Shown piece by piece: positions 16,094-25,207 of a DNA stretch of 64,000 nt. The position numbers and the translations under genes were made by a program. Source of the stretch: Gammaproteobacteria bacterium (GTDB taxonomy: Bacteria; Pseudomonadota; Gammaproteobacteria; Burkholderiales; Burkholderiaceae_B); the NCBI GenBank assembly GCA_018815245.1, contig JAHIXK010000010.1, positions 62,001-126,000 of the forward strand, in the 5' to 3' direction. Every line of letters begins with the position of its first letter. The stretch's first letter is position 1. Below the pieces are notes generated by a model that saw nothing but the letters and a program-made list of their open reading frames with translations, had not been told where the DNA came from and ran no database searches.

Positions 16094-18676
16094 TTACCGG
16101 AATGAGGCAGCAAACCAACCCTGCTGGGAATTCGCGGGCTTGACTGGCAAAGGTGCCCCACCAATCACTTTGTCGGTGGCGGTGCCATAACGCAACCAGG
16201 TTTGCGTGGCCTGCGTGCCCACACCGGGTTGGGTGTAATCGCACACACCCTGCGGGAAAATTTCCTTCACCTGCGCCACAAAAGTGGCCGGGTCTGTGAC
16301 AGACACTGCACCCGCATAATCTGCAGCATCCACGGGCTTAAGCACGCACTTGTTGGCCAGGGTGCGAATGTCGTCGCCCGCCACGGTGCGTGGCGTGCCG
16401 AAACGGGTTTGAACCAGCACATGCTGCAGTTCCGCCACGGGGCCAGTCAGTTGGGCCGACATGCCCGAAGAATCCACTGCAGAGAAATCAAGGCCACACA
16501 CCTGGTTGCTCAACTGATCGAAAATCTGACCCGCCTCGGGTGGTGGCTTTGGAATGCTGCTGGAGTTTGCCATCGGCAAAATCGGGTCGGGGTAGAACAG
16601 GTTGCCACTCATGGGAACAAACGGGCCATCGTCTGCATAGATGCTTTGGGCCGACAAACATTTGTCGCGGGCTGCGCGTGGTTTGTTGCTCACCACTTTT
16701 TCGGGCAATGGCTTGTTGCTGCCATCGGCTTCAATCTGGCTTAACCAGCGGTCCATCACCAGCAAGGCTTCCGTGCTGTAAGTGGAATCGCCTGCCAGCA
16801 CCAACTGGCCGAACCAAATGACATGGTTGTCAAAATGCCCTTGCGTGGCATTCAAACGCGCGCGCATTTGCCAGCTGTGGAAAGCGTCGTGTGCAATGCC
16901 GGGGTCTGGGCCTCGAAGGTCAATGATGGGAATATTGCTCAGGTTCTCGGCTGTGTTCACCGCACCTGTTTTGTAGGCATTGGTCAAGGCCAATGGGTCG
17001 GCCACCAAGCGCTGCGTTCCGCGTTGAATGTCCACATCAAAACCACCGATGTTGCGGTTCAAATCCAGAAACTGGTCGGCGGTAATGGTGCCCTGCTTCA
17101 AAGCCCCCAGGCCATACTGCACACCCACGTTGTCCAGCGGAATGCCACCGAAGCCGCGCCCAATTTTTTTCTCATTGGCACTCCACACATCGGGCGTTCT
17201 AAAGCCGAATTGCGTGCTCATGTAATCGATCAAACCACAGCGCAAACCACCGGGGTTGTTCACCGGGTCATAGGGCGTGGCAGCACCATTCAAGCCACGG
17301 CAATTCTGTGCGTAGGGGTAGGCTTTGGGAAAGAACGCGTTGTCTGACAACACGGGGTTCAAAGGCAGGTGCCCGTACACCGCACTCCACTGCACATAGG
17401 GCAGGAAGTTGCGGTTGAGGTTTGGAAACTGGTTGGCGTTTTCCGCTTCGTTCACACCTTGGTAACGGTTTCCAAAATAGGAATTCAACAGGTTGTAATC
17501 GCCAAACTGCGTGGCAGTGGTCCACACGTCGGGGTATGAACACTGCACGATAATGCCTTGGTAAATACCGGGGTAGGCATTCGCAATGTGCTGCTGTGCT
17601 ATGGCTCCGCCGGAACAGCCTGTTCCCATGGTGTAACGAATTTCGCCATACTGTTCCACAATCCTTTCTTTCACCATCATCAGCGATTCAGCTGCAGTCA
17701 CCAAATTCACGTTGTGGCCCAAATTGGCCAGCGCCGTGGAAGTGGCGATAAAGCCGCGCCCCAGCGCCACGGTAATGCTGTCGCCCAGCAAGAATTCTGC
17801 GCCATCGGGCGCTGTGCCTGAAATGTCGCCATTGGGTGGGTTACCGGGGCCATAGGTTACGCCCACGTTGCCGCCGTGGTGAACCAGTACTTTGCCGTTC
17901 CATTGGGGTTGCGGCTTCCAGGGTTGCCAGTCTTCAGCTGGGTTGAACAAGGTTCGAATTTGGTAGCGGTCGCGGTTTTGCACACCACGCTCGGTGCGGA
18001 TGATGAAGGGCACAGTCACGCCGTTGTCGGTCGTGGTCATGGCAATGTCTTCGGCAGGTGGCGGATTTTCCGGGTCGTAAGGCAGGAAAGTGGGCGCAAA
18101 TTCCTGTTCCTGAAAATTGGAATTGCTCAGAAAATGCTGCAGCTTGTTGGCTGGCAAATACGAAAAGCTGAATTCGGCTGGCTGGTTGCATTGCGCATCC
18201 ACCACCGCTTCGTTGGTGCAGGTCCAGGGCTGCACCTGCGGCCCGGAAAACACAGGCCCGCCATTGGGGTGATTGATCACGGTGGCCACAACACGGCCTG
18301 TGTTTTTAAGCACGGCCGTGATGCGGTTTTCACCCAAGGCCAAACCTTGCAGGCGACCCATGTAGCGGCCATTTTCACGCAGGGCGAACTGGTCACTTAC
18401 ATCAACGGTGCCCAACATCACCCGAATCACTTGCAGGTTGGCGGGGTCTTCTGCGGTAATTTCCACCAAGGCATTGCCATCGCTGATCAAATCTGCGCGG
18501 TTGGACAATATCCGGATGCCATCGCCGGGCTCCAGGTCAACCGGGGGTTCTTCGTTGGGGTTGGTGGTGGTGGGGCTTTCACCGCCCGCGGTCAAGGCAG
18601 CTTCATCGCCACCCAGGCAACCGGCGAGCAAGGCCAGCACGCTGATTGCCAGCGCAGTGTGTAGTTTTGTGGTCAT
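16094..18676 (-). CDS. DUF6351 lipoprotein, putative alpha/beta hydrolase
   Basis: 860 aa. Lipoprotein signal with lipobox LLAGC (C20), followed by a low-complexity Glu/Pro/Thr linker. The body starts with IRILSNRADLISDGNALVEI and has GPVFSGPQVQPW, patterns I associate with DUF6351. A nucleophile-elbow-like MGTGCSGGAIAQQ (Ser about residue 355) and HHGGN (about 267) suggest a serine hydrolase. The substrate is unknown; related large secreted proteins include oligoester hydrolases and tannase-like enzymes. It stands alone, divergent from nothing obvious and 85 bases upstream (in reading direction) of modC's 3' end. Confidence 0.65.
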   Translation of the reverse strand: MTTKLHTALAISVLALLAGCLGGDEAALTAGGESPTTTNPNEEPPVDLEPGDGIRILSNRADLISDGNALVEITAEDPANLQVIRVMLGTVDVSDQFALRENGRYMGRLQGLALGENRITAVLKNTGRVVATVINHPNGGPVFSGPQVQPWTCTNEAVVDAQCNQPAEFSFSYLPANKLQHFLSNSNFQEQEFAPTFLPYDPENPPPAEDIAMTTTDNGVTVPFIIRTERGVQNRDRYQIRTLFNPAEDWQPWKPQPQWNGKVLVHHGGNVGVTYGPGNPPNGDISGTAPDGAEFLLGDSITVALGRGFIATSTALANLGHNVNLVTAAESLMMVKERIVEQYGEIRYTMGTGCSGGAIAQQHIANAYPGIYQGIIVQCSYPDVWTTATQFGDYNLLNSYFGNRYQGVNEAENANQFPNLNRNFLPYVQWSAVYGHLPLNPVLSDNAFFPKAYPYAQNCRGLNGAATPYDPVNNPGGLRCGLIDYMSTQFGFRTPDVWSANEKKIGRGFGGIPLDNVGVQYGLGALKQGTITADQFLDLNRNIGGFDVDIQRGTQRLVADPLALTNAYKTGAVNTAENLSNIPIIDLRGPDPGIAHDAFHSWQMRARLNATQGHFDNHVIWFGQLVLAGDSTYSTEALLVMDRWLSQIEADGSNKPLPEKVVSNKPRAARDKCLSAQSIYADDGPFVPMSGNLFYPDPILPMANSSSIPKPPPEAGQIFDQLSNQVCGLDFSAVDSSGMSAQLTGPVAELQHVLVQTRFGTPRTVAGDDIRTLANKCVLKPVDAADYAGAVSVTDPATFVAQVKEIFPQGVCDYTQPGVGTQATQTWLRYGTATDKVIGGAPLPVKPANSQQGWFAASFR

Positions 18677-18761
18677 GGTCTGTAATTATTTTGAAATGTC
18701 TCCAGCACTTGGTACTGGGCACACGACACTTTCAGATTCGTTTACAAACCGCCCCCAGGAT

Positions 18762-19922
18762 TTACCTGCGCGTTTGCGCCAATTCCGGGTGGGGTTTCTT
18801 GGGCATGATGTGGATCAAGCCAAGGTCCATTTCCACCACACCGCGGGCACCTGTTTTCAAACCCAAACGTTGTACGCCCGACACCGCCATTTTCAACACC
18901 TCGCACGGTGCCACATCCATGGACAAATCAATCAGGCTGAGTTCCCCCAGGTCACGGTGACCCACCACATGCACGGGCAGCAGAATAAAGCCGTCCCTTT
19001 GCAAATTATATCCCTCGGGTTTCAGGGCAAGGCCATCGGCATGCACCACCCAATTCACGGGAAAACCGGGTGGAATTTTTCCTTTGTCGCGGGTGCGCAA
19101 TTGAAGGGAATTTTGTGAGGTGACTTGCTGTGTGTCCAGCGAACGTGTCCATTGCAACACCCCCAGGCCTGGCGTTTCAGAAGGCCCCATCCATGCGCCA
19201 TAAAAACGGTTTTGAATGCCCACCAAGTCAGCCACCCGGGAATTGCGCGGCCTGCGGTGCACCTCGAATGCCGGGCCTTCCTGCAGCACATCGCCTTGGT
19301 CCAACACCACCAGCTTGTCGCACAGCATGCGGGCTTCATTCAGGTCATGGGTTACCAGCACAATCGGAATATTCAAATCAGTGCGCAGTTCCGCAAGCAA
19401 GCGGTACAGGCTTTCGCGGTTCATTTGATCTACGGCTGAGAACGGTTCATCCAGCAACAACAACTGTGGTTCGCGCGCCAGTGCGCGGGCCAGTGCAACG
19501 CGTTGCTGTTGCCCACCTGACAGCTGAGCGGGCCTGCGCATGGATTCGTCGCTGCTTAAACGCACACGCTTTAGCCACTGCACCGCTTCAATGATTCGTT
19601 CGCTTTTGGGCAAGTGCTGCAAAGCCAGCGCCACATTGGCTGCGGCACTTAAATGCGGCATCAGGGCATAATTTTGAAACACCAAACCCACGCGCCGCTG
19701 TTGCGGGGTTTGAAAAATGCCTTTGGCGGTATCAAGCCACACCTGCCCACCCACTTCAATGCGGCCGTGCGCAGGCCTCATCAGGCCCGCAAGCAGGCGG
19801 AGAATGGACGATTTCCCCGCACCGGAAGGCCCCACAAGGGCCAACAACTGACCGGCTTCACAACTGAACTGCCCTTGCAAGGACATGGGTTTGTGTTGTT
19901 GAAACTGAATGTGAAGGGCCAT
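18762..19922 (-). CDS. modC: ModC, molybdate ABC transporter ATP-binding protein
   Basis: 386 aa. ABC ATPase with Walker A GPSGAGKSS (about 32-40), Q-loop, signature LSGGQQQRVALARAL, Walker B LLLLDEPFSAVD and the switch His in VTHDLNEA. The C-terminal roughly 130 residues form a TOBE/MOP-like molybdate-sensing module. It powers molybdate import through ModB. Last gene of modABC; starts 10 bases after modB. Confidence 0.9.
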   Translation of the reverse strand: MALHIQFQQHKPMSLQGQFSCEAGQLLALVGPSGAGKSSILRLLAGLMRPAHGRIEVGGQVWLDTAKGIFQTPQQRRVGLVFQNYALMPHLSAAANVALALQHLPKSERIIEAVQWLKRVRLSSDESMRRPAQLSGGQQQRVALARALAREPQLLLLDEPFSAVDQMNRESLYRLLAELRTDLNIPIVLVTHDLNEARMLCDKLVVLDQGDVLQEGPAFEVHRRPRNSRVADLVGIQNRFYGAWMGPSETPGLGVLQWTRSLDTQQVTSQNSLQLRTRDKGKIPPGFPVNWVVHADGLALKPEGYNLQRDGFILLPVHVVGHRDLGELSLIDLSMDVAPCEVLKMAVSGVQRLGLKTGARGVVEMDLGLIHIMPKKPHPELAQTRR

Positions 19923-19932
19923 GCCGTTTCCC

Positions 19933-20610
19933 CTACACGGCCCGCTTCACCGTGCGCATTCGGCGCCCGGAAAGCAGCAGGGAAGTGGCCACTGCGACCA
20001 GCGAAAAAATCAGCAATGCGAGTGACATTTGGTGGGCCGCCTGCAGATCAAAACTTTGAACACTGTCGTAAATGGAAATGGCCAACGTGCGTGTTTCGCC
20101 AGGAATGCTGCCGCCGATCATCAGCACCACGCCGAATTCGCCCAGCGTGTGCACAAAGGTCAGCACCATGGCCGACACAATGCCGGGCCAGGCCAAGGGC
20201 AATTCAACCGTGGTGAAAATGGCCCAACGGCTTAGGCCGCTGACCTGTGCGGCTTCATTCAGGTTGTTTGGAATGGATTCAAATGCGCGCTGTATGGGCT
20301 GAAACATGAAAGGAATGTTGAACAACACCGAGGCAAGCAGCAACCCGGAAAAATTGAAAGCAAGCGACACACCCCAGGTATTTTGCAGCCACTGCCCCAC
20401 AGGCGACCCACCGCCCACTACCACCAGCAGGTAGTACCCCATGACCGTGGGCGGCAACACCAGTGGCAGCAAAATGGCCGCTTCAAGCCATGCCCGGCCC
20501 TTGAACTGGGTACGCGCCAGCCAGCGACCCACCAACAAGCCCATGGGCAGCAACACCAGCAAGGTGCCAAAGGCCAGTTGTATTGAAAGGGAAAAAGCAG
20601 ACCAGTCCAT
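19933..20610 (-). CDS. modB: ModB, molybdate ABC transporter permease
   Basis: 225 aa inner-membrane permease with about five or six hydrophobic segments. The MetI-like EAA loop reads EAAQVSGLSRWAIFTTVELP, and VLPPTVMGYYLLVVVGGGSPVG is typical of ModB. It lies between modA and modC. Confidence 0.93.
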   Translation of the reverse strand: MDWSAFSLSIQLAFGTLLVLLPMGLLVGRWLARTQFKGRAWLEAAILLPLVLPPTVMGYYLLVVVGGGSPVGQWLQNTWGVSLAFNFSGLLLASVLFNIPFMFQPIQRAFESIPNNLNEAAQVSGLSRWAIFTTVELPLAWPGIVSAMVLTFVHTLGEFGVVLMIGGSIPGETRTLAISIYDSVQSFDLQAAHQMSLALLIFSLVAVATSLLLSGRRMRTVKRAV

Positions 20611-20628
20611 GTGTTTTGTGATGGGATG

Positions 20629-21417
20629 TTATTGGGCAACCGGTTCATCGTACCCATATTTTTTCAGCACTGCCTGTGCAGGGGCGGTTTTCAGGTAATC
20701 GTAAAAAGCCTGGGCCGCGGGGTTGGCGGCCTGAATCAGCACCATGCCCTGACGAAGGGGTTGGTGCCATTGCCTGGGTACCCGCTCAAAACGCGTGTGC
20801 GAAACCAACTGCGGCGACACCGCCAGCGACAGGGCTACCAGCCCGGCTTGTGCTGCCCCCGAACTGGCAAACTGTGTGGCTTGCGAAATGTTTTCACCCA
20901 CCACCAAGCAGGGTTGGATGCTTTCCCACAAACCTGCATGCATCAATGCCTCGCGGGCGCGCATGCCGTAGGGAGCCACACTGGGGTTGGCAATTGCAAG
21001 CTTGCTCAGGCGGCCGTCTTTCAGCGCGGCCGCCAAGTCTTGCAAACTGCCATCGGCTTTCAATGGGCTTTTGTTGGGCACCAGCAAAACCAGCCGCCCT
21101 TCTGCGTAGGCATGCACAGGTGGCCTGGCCAGTTTTTCAGCCACCAGTTTTTGCGGAAACGCCATGTCGGCCGACAAAAACACATCAAACGGTGCGCCCT
21201 GTTTGATCTGGCTGTAAAAATTACCCGAAGAGCCATAGGCCACTTTCACGGTGTGGCCAGTGGATTGCCTGAACTGCGGTGCAATTTCGTCCAGTGCATA
21301 GCGCAAGGTGGCAGCCGCCGCAACGGTGGCCGTGCCCGCTTGGGCAAAGCCTGTCCACAGCAACAACAATGTACATCCAATTGCTTTGAACACTGCAGGG
21401 GCTCCTGTTTGAAACAC
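20629..21417 (-). CDS. modA: ModA, periplasmic molybdate-binding protein
   Basis: 262 aa with a cleavable signal peptide (AIGCTLLLLWTGFAQAG). The mature chain begins TATVAAAATLRYALDEIA and has the anion-site segment KVAYGSSGNFYSQI and GAPFDVFLSADM, typical of ModA. It delivers molybdate to ModBC. It starts only 4 bases after the stop of arsH, so the mod genes may be read from an upstream promoter. Confidence 0.92.
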   Translation of the reverse strand: MFQTGAPAVFKAIGCTLLLLWTGFAQAGTATVAAAATLRYALDEIAPQFRQSTGHTVKVAYGSSGNFYSQIKQGAPFDVFLSADMAFPQKLVAEKLARPPVHAYAEGRLVLLVPNKSPLKADGSLQDLAAALKDGRLSKLAIANPSVAPYGMRAREALMHAGLWESIQPCLVVGENISQATQFASSGAAQAGLVALSLAVSPQLVSHTRFERVPRQWHQPLRQGMVLIQAANPAAQAFYDYLKTAPAQAVLKKYGYDEPVAQ

Positions 21418-21421
21418 TGCG

Positions 21422-22132
21422 TTAAATGCTGCGCTGGTTCACACGCCTGGACAATTCTTCCGCCGACTCGACGCGCTCGGAATACCGGTCAACCAGGTAC
21501 TGAGCGTTGCCACGGGTCATCAGTGTGAACTTCATCAACTCTTCCATCACATCGACCAGGCGGTTGTAATACGACGAAGGTTTCATGCGGTTGTTGTCGT
21601 CAAATTCCATGAACGCTTTTGCAATCGAGGACTGATTGGGAATGGTGATCATGCGCATCCAACGACCCAGTACGCGCAACTGGTTCACCGCATTAAACGA
21701 TTGGGAGCCACCACACACCTGCATCACAGCCAGCGTTTTTCCCTGTGTCGGCCGCTTGGCACCACCGCTTAACGGCAACCAGTCGATCTGGGTTTTCATG
21801 ACACCGGTCATGGCACCATGGCGCTCGGGCGAGCTCCACACCTGCCCTTCGGACCAATCCGCCAGCTCGCGCAATTCTTGCACCTTGGGGTGCTGCTCGT
21901 TTGCTTCATCGACAAGGGGCAAACCACTGGGGTCAAAGAATTTCACCTCGGCGCCCATCAGGGTGAGCAGGCGCCCTGCCTCTTCGGCAGCCAAACGGCT
22001 GAACGACCGCACCCGCAGTGAACCATACAAAATCAGGATTCGGGGTGGATGATTCAGGCTGTCGCCCAGCAGCACGCGGTCGGGTTGCTTGAAGCAATTA
22101 ATGTCCAGTTGGGGCAAGTCCGAAGTAGTCAT
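21422..22132 (-). CDS. arsH: ArsH-family NADPH-dependent FMN reductase
   Basis: 236 aa. Flavodoxin-like fold with the FMN loop [13 protein letters not shown] (about 35-47) and the very conserved ArsH blocks [46 protein letters not shown] and [14 protein letters not shown]. Known ArsH proteins oxidise trivalent organoarsenicals and reduce quinones, azo dyes or Fe(III). No arsR, arsB or arsC is near. Instead it sits 23 bases after a YqaA-like gene and 4 bases before modA, so its role here may be redox or metal stress rather than arsenic alone. Confidence 0.9.
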   Translation of the reverse strand: MTTSDLPQLDINCFKQPDRVLLGDSLNHPPRILILYGSLRVRSFSRLAAEEAGRLLTLMGAEVKFFDPSGLPLVDEANEQHPKVQELRELADWSEGQVWSSPERHGAMTGVMKTQIDWLPLSGGAKRPTQGKTLAVMQVCGGSQSFNAVNQLRVLGRWMRMITIPNQSSIAKAFMEFDDNNRMKPSSYYNRLVDVMEELMKFTLMTRGNAQYLVDRYSERVESAEELSRRVNQRSI

Positions 22133-22155
22133 AAAAATTGAAGTCCAGAAAAAAA

Positions 22156-22587
22156 TTAAAACCAGGCCACTGACAATTCAGAAAAATAAATCACAGCCAT
22201 GTATCGAAAAGTTTTACCGATACCCACCAGCAAAATGAACAGCCACAAATTCACCCGCATGATACCGGCGACCAGCGTCAGCGGGTCGCCGCCAATCGGC
22301 ATCCAGGCCAGCAACAGGCTCCAAACGCCGTAACGCTGAAACCAGGCCTGCATTTTTTCGATTTGCACGGGTTTGAAATAGAACCATTTTTTGTGCTGAA
22401 AACGCAGCAGGTAACGCCCCAAAACCCAGTTCACCACCGACCCCAGTGTGTTGCCAACCGCCGCGACCAACAACAACAGGCCAGCCGGTTCACCGGCACG
22501 GATCATGCCAAACAACACCACCTCGGAATAAAAAGGCAGCACGGTAGCCGCCAAAAAAGCCGAGACAAACAAAAAAAGATACGACAT
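22156..22587 (-). CDS. YqaA/DedA-like inner-membrane protein
   Basis: 143 aa from ATG 22587 ([18 protein letters not shown]). About four hydrophobic segments with [32 protein letters not shown] and [14 protein letters not shown], typical of the YqaA subfamily of SNARE-associated/VTT (DedA-like) proteins, thought to act in lipid or envelope homeostasis. It starts 5 bases after the amidotransferase stop, so the genes are co-transcribed. The longer in-frame start at 22701 would run deep into the neighbour and is rejected. Confidence 0.85.
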   Translation of the reverse strand: MSYLFLFVSAFLAATVLPFYSEVVLFGMIRAGEPAGLLLLVAAVGNTLGSVVNWVLGRYLLRFQHKKWFYFKPVQIEKMQAWFQRYGVWSLLLAWMPIGGDPLTLVAGIMRVNLWLFILLVGIGKTFRYMAVIYFSELSVAWF

Positions 22588-22592
22588 AGGGA

Positions 22593-23297
22593 TCAAGCGC
22601 CTTGCGCAGTCTGCCTGCATTGTTGCACAAGCCATTTGAAAAGGCGCAGGTGGTGCGTGCGGTAGAACAGATATTCCGGGTGCCACTGTACACCAAGCCA
22701 AAGGCCCTGCCCGGCGGGCTCGATGCCTTGCACAAAGCCGTCCAGATCACGGGCAACCACGCGCACATTCTCACCCAAATCGTCAATTGCCTGATGGTGA
22801 AGGCTGTTGATGCGCAAGCGGCTGGCTTTCACCACTTGGCCAAGGGCACTTTTTGCGCGAAGTGCTGCTGTTTTGCGCGGCAACACGGTGCCCCGGTTGG
22901 ATGTCATTTTTCTGCGCCCACGTATGTCGCTGTGCAGACTTCCACCCAGGCTGACATTGATTAATTGCGTGCCCCGGCATATGCCCAGCATGGGCAACTG
23001 GTGTTCAAGTGCCCATGCAATGTGCATTTGCTCCAGTGCATCCCGCATTGGGTCGTACTGGGCTTTGGGCATTTCTTCTTCGCCATAAAGGGACGGGTGA
23101 ATGTCGTCACCCCCGCTGACAATCAGGGCATCAATCTGCCCAATCGGCCATTGGTGTTTCACGCTGATTCGCCTGGCCTTGCCTCCTGCAAGCCACACAG
23201 CAAAGCGGATGCAGAACCACGATGGGGAAAACCACCGGGCATTGCCAGTTACACCGACGACAGGTTTTCGTGAATTTGCGCCAGTTCCTGGTGCCAA
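22593..23297 (-). CDS. Class I glutamine amidotransferase-like protein (peptidase C26, PuuD-like)
   Basis: 234 aa with a TTG start at 23297, supported by AAGGAAGAG a few bases upstream. Peptidase C26 family: core VVGVTG, LIVSGGDDIHPSLYG, nucleophile Cys in LGICRGTQLINV and the catalytic His-Glu in VQWHPEYL. Relatives hydrolyse gamma-glutamyl bonds, as PuuD does in putrescine use. The start region overlaps the amidoligase gene by 49 bases. Pairing with an amidoligase suggests one enzyme makes and the other cuts or remodels a gamma-glutamyl-type amide. The region around residues 25-50 looks short compared with PuuD. Confidence 0.82.
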   Translation of the reverse strand: MAPGTGANSRKPVVGVTGNARWFSPSWFCIRFAVWLAGGKARRISVKHQWPIGQIDALIVSGGDDIHPSLYGEEEMPKAQYDPMRDALEQMHIAWALEHQLPMLGICRGTQLINVSLGGSLHSDIRGRRKMTSNRGTVLPRKTAALRAKSALGQVVKASRLRINSLHHQAIDDLGENVRVVARDLDGFVQGIEPAGQGLWLGVQWHPEYLFYRTHHLRLFKWLVQQCRQTAQGA

Positions 23298-24238
23298 GGC
23301 TCTTCCTTCAGGTTGATCAAGTTGTTGTTATAGGCCACGCATTGTTCACGCATGGATTTCAATGTGACCGGATCGGCCGCCAGGTGTTCCACAACACACC
23401 AAATATTCCAGCTGCTGGCCAACTGCCACTGCGGGTCTTCAATTTCGCAATTGGGCAGGCGATAGTGAAATGTGGGGCGGGCGTTGACAAGTTCGTCCTC
23501 AACAACAGCCAAGACCCGCGCCGCATCCAGATGCTTGAACAGGGGCAAAAGGTCCATTCCGCGATTTCGCGTGGGGTTGTCTTCAAGGTAATCGTCGATG
23601 ATTTTCGCCATGGACGTTTGTGGCGTGTAACCCAACACCCGTTGAACATAGCGTTTCGGATAAAGATCGATGTAGGGCATCAATCGACGCACCGGGTCTA
23701 CGCCGTGGGCCTTGATCAACCAATGCTGGGCCACACAGTAAGCCTGCATGTAGGCCACCAGCGTTTCCGGGTCTAGTGCAGGCAATTCTGCATTGATGTG
23801 CACACCAAATGCGTAGATCAGAGAATCTGCGGTGCCAAGCGCACCGGCGTGCTGTAAATTGGACACCACCTTGTTCAGTACATCCAGTTGATTCACCGGC
23901 ACTGGTGGGCACACCACCTCAATTGGCACGACCTGACGCGCCAGATCGGTCATCAGGCTGATCACGGCCTCCTCACTGGGGCGCTGGCTTTGCAAACTGC
24001 GACGCGCCATGTTTTTCGCAAAAAGCCAATCCAGTTCAATTTTGAAATTGCCATACTGCGGATGCTTCACTTTGCACTCGGCTTGTGTGTCGACCAGAAT
24101 TTCGCCCTGAAAGGCATCGGCAACAGCGTTGGCTGCAGTTTTCAGGTCGAGCCCGGCGAACTCCAGTTCAAAACCAACGCAACGGGTTTCGCCATGCTCG
24201 TTCAGCGTCCAAGGGGTTTTAGCGTACTTGCTGTGCAT
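23249..24238 (-). CDS. Amidoligase (PF12224-type, glutamine-synthetase fold)
   Basis: About 329 aa from ATG 24238 (MHSKYAKTPWTL), chosen because AGAG lies upstream and because an earlier in-frame ATG (24295) lies inside the ohr terminator; ATG 24244 is also possible. Motifs of the COOH-NH2 ligase family: VGFELEF (E-x-E metal site), IELDW, IYAFGVHINAEL (G-x-H-x-N), RRLMPYIDLYPKRYV and NPTRNRGMDLLPLF. These enzymes form amide bonds using ATP. Published comparative genomics describes their pairing with C26-type amidotransferases. The natural substrate is unknown. Confidence 0.82.
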   Translation of the reverse strand: MHSKYAKTPWTLNEHGETRCVGFELEFAGLDLKTAANAVADAFQGEILVDTQAECKVKHPQYGNFKIELDWLFAKNMARRSLQSQRPSEEAVISLMTDLARQVVPIEVVCPPVPVNQLDVLNKVVSNLQHAGALGTADSLIYAFGVHINAELPALDPETLVAYMQAYCVAQHWLIKAHGVDPVRRLMPYIDLYPKRYVQRVLGYTPQTSMAKIIDDYLEDNPTRNRGMDLLPLFKHLDAARVLAVVEDELVNARPTFHYRLPNCEIEDPQWQLASSWNIWCVVEHLAADPVTLKSMREQCVAYNNNLINLKEEPWHQELAQIHENLSSV

Positions 24239-24250
24239 ATTCATCTCTGC

Positions 24251-24292
24251 AAAAAAACAAAAAGCGGCGGGCCTTTTCAAGCCCACCGCTTT
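24251..24292 (-). terminator. Rho-independent terminator after ohr
   Basis: On the minus strand AAAGCGGTGGGC pairs with GCCCGCCGCTTT around an 8-base loop and is followed by TTTGTTTTTTT. It separates ohrR-ohr from the amidoligase operon. Confidence 0.82.
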
Positions 24293-24317
24293 CAAACGGC
24301 CTGCTGGCTATGATTAA

Positions 24318-24611
24318 TTACACCACAGTCAACTTTACATCCACATTGTTACGTGTTGCGTTGGAATACGGGCAAACCTGATGCGCCTTTTCAACCAATG
24401 CCTTGGCATCGGCTTTGTCCATGCCGTCCAGTTTGATCGACATGTCCACGGTAATTGCAAAACCCACACCCTTGGGGTTGGTGCCTGGGCCACCAGCGCC
24501 ACCCAGTTCTTTGGGGGTACTTAGCTGTACATTCAAGCAGCCGTCTTCGGTGACTGAACGGCCTTCCCTGCCGCCTGTCGAGGTTGCTTTGGGTGAATAA
24601 ACAACCTCCAT
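24318..24611 (-). CDS. ohr: Ohr (OsmC family) with internal deletion of the catalytic centre
   Basis: 97 aa, intact frame, against about 140 aa for normal Ohr. The N-terminal strand region is normal (VYSPKATSTGGREGRSV, with the substrate-site Arg, and LSTPKELGGAGGPGTNP). The C-terminal part is also normal (DAKALVEKAHQVCPYSNATR, with the resolving Cys). Between them GTNP runs directly into KGVGFAITVD. The roughly 44 residues that normally follow GTNP, containing the peroxidatic Cys (YSACFIGAL motif) and catalytic Glu, are missing. It cannot act as a thiol peroxidase by the known mechanism. Probably a recent in-frame deletion; an assembly error is the other possibility. Confidence 0.85.
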   Translation of the reverse strand: MEVVYSPKATSTGGREGRSVTEDGCLNVQLSTPKELGGAGGPGTNPKGVGFAITVDMSIKLDGMDKADAKALVEKAHQVCPYSNATRNNVDVKLTVV

Positions 24612-24677
24612 GTTCTCTTCTCCTTGGTTTGAAGTCGACGGACAAAGTTATCGCAATAACTTCACGGAAACAAGCGA

Positions 24678-25115
24678 TCAGTTTTTCAACAAACGCTCGC
24701 GCAACGCGTCCAACTCGCATTTCAGGCGATGAATTTCCTGCAGGCTCATGCCACATTGATCCACCACGCAGGCGTACACATCCAGTGCTTTGTCGCGAAT
24801 GCGCTTGCCCTCTTCGGTCAGGTAAATTTGCAACTGGCGTTCGTCGTCCGCACTGCGGTTTCGGGTCAGCAAGCCCTGCTCAGCCATGCGCTTGATAACC
24901 GGTGTCAATGCGCCTGGCTGCTGGCCAAGCTGGCGTGCCACACTGATCAAACTGACGCCGTCTTCTTTCCACAAAATCATCATGACAAGGTACTGTGGAA
25001 ACGTTAAACCCAAAGGCTGCAACAAGGGTTTGTAGACTTGAGTGATCGCTAGGGAGGTGGCGTAAAGTGAAAAACAAAGCTGGTTTTCTAAAGCGAGCGG
25101 GTTTTCGGTTTTCAT
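24678..25115 (-). CDS. ohrR: OhrR, MarR-family organic-peroxide sensor
   Basis: 145 aa winged-helix regulator. The redox cysteine is in the canonical context LENQLCFSLYATS (C14), followed by YKPLLQPLGLTFPQYL; the recognition region is GQQPGALTPVIKRM and the wing RSADDERQLQI. OhrR represses ohr until oxidised by organic peroxides. It lies 66 bases upstream of the deleted ohr on the same strand, so it appears to be an intact regulator whose principal local target is broken. Confidence 0.92.
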   Translation of the reverse strand: MKTENPLALENQLCFSLYATSLAITQVYKPLLQPLGLTFPQYLVMMILWKEDGVSLISVARQLGQQPGALTPVIKRMAEQGLLTRNRSADDERQLQIYLTEEGKRIRDKALDVYACVVDQCGMSLQEIHRLKCELDALRERLLKN

Positions 25116-25207
25116 TTTTTAAGTGTTTTAACCAATCGGTTTGGGTGCTTTAAGTGTAATCGCTTGAACGGTTTGAGTCACCCTTGTCTAGGGCAAAAAC
25201 ACTTGGA

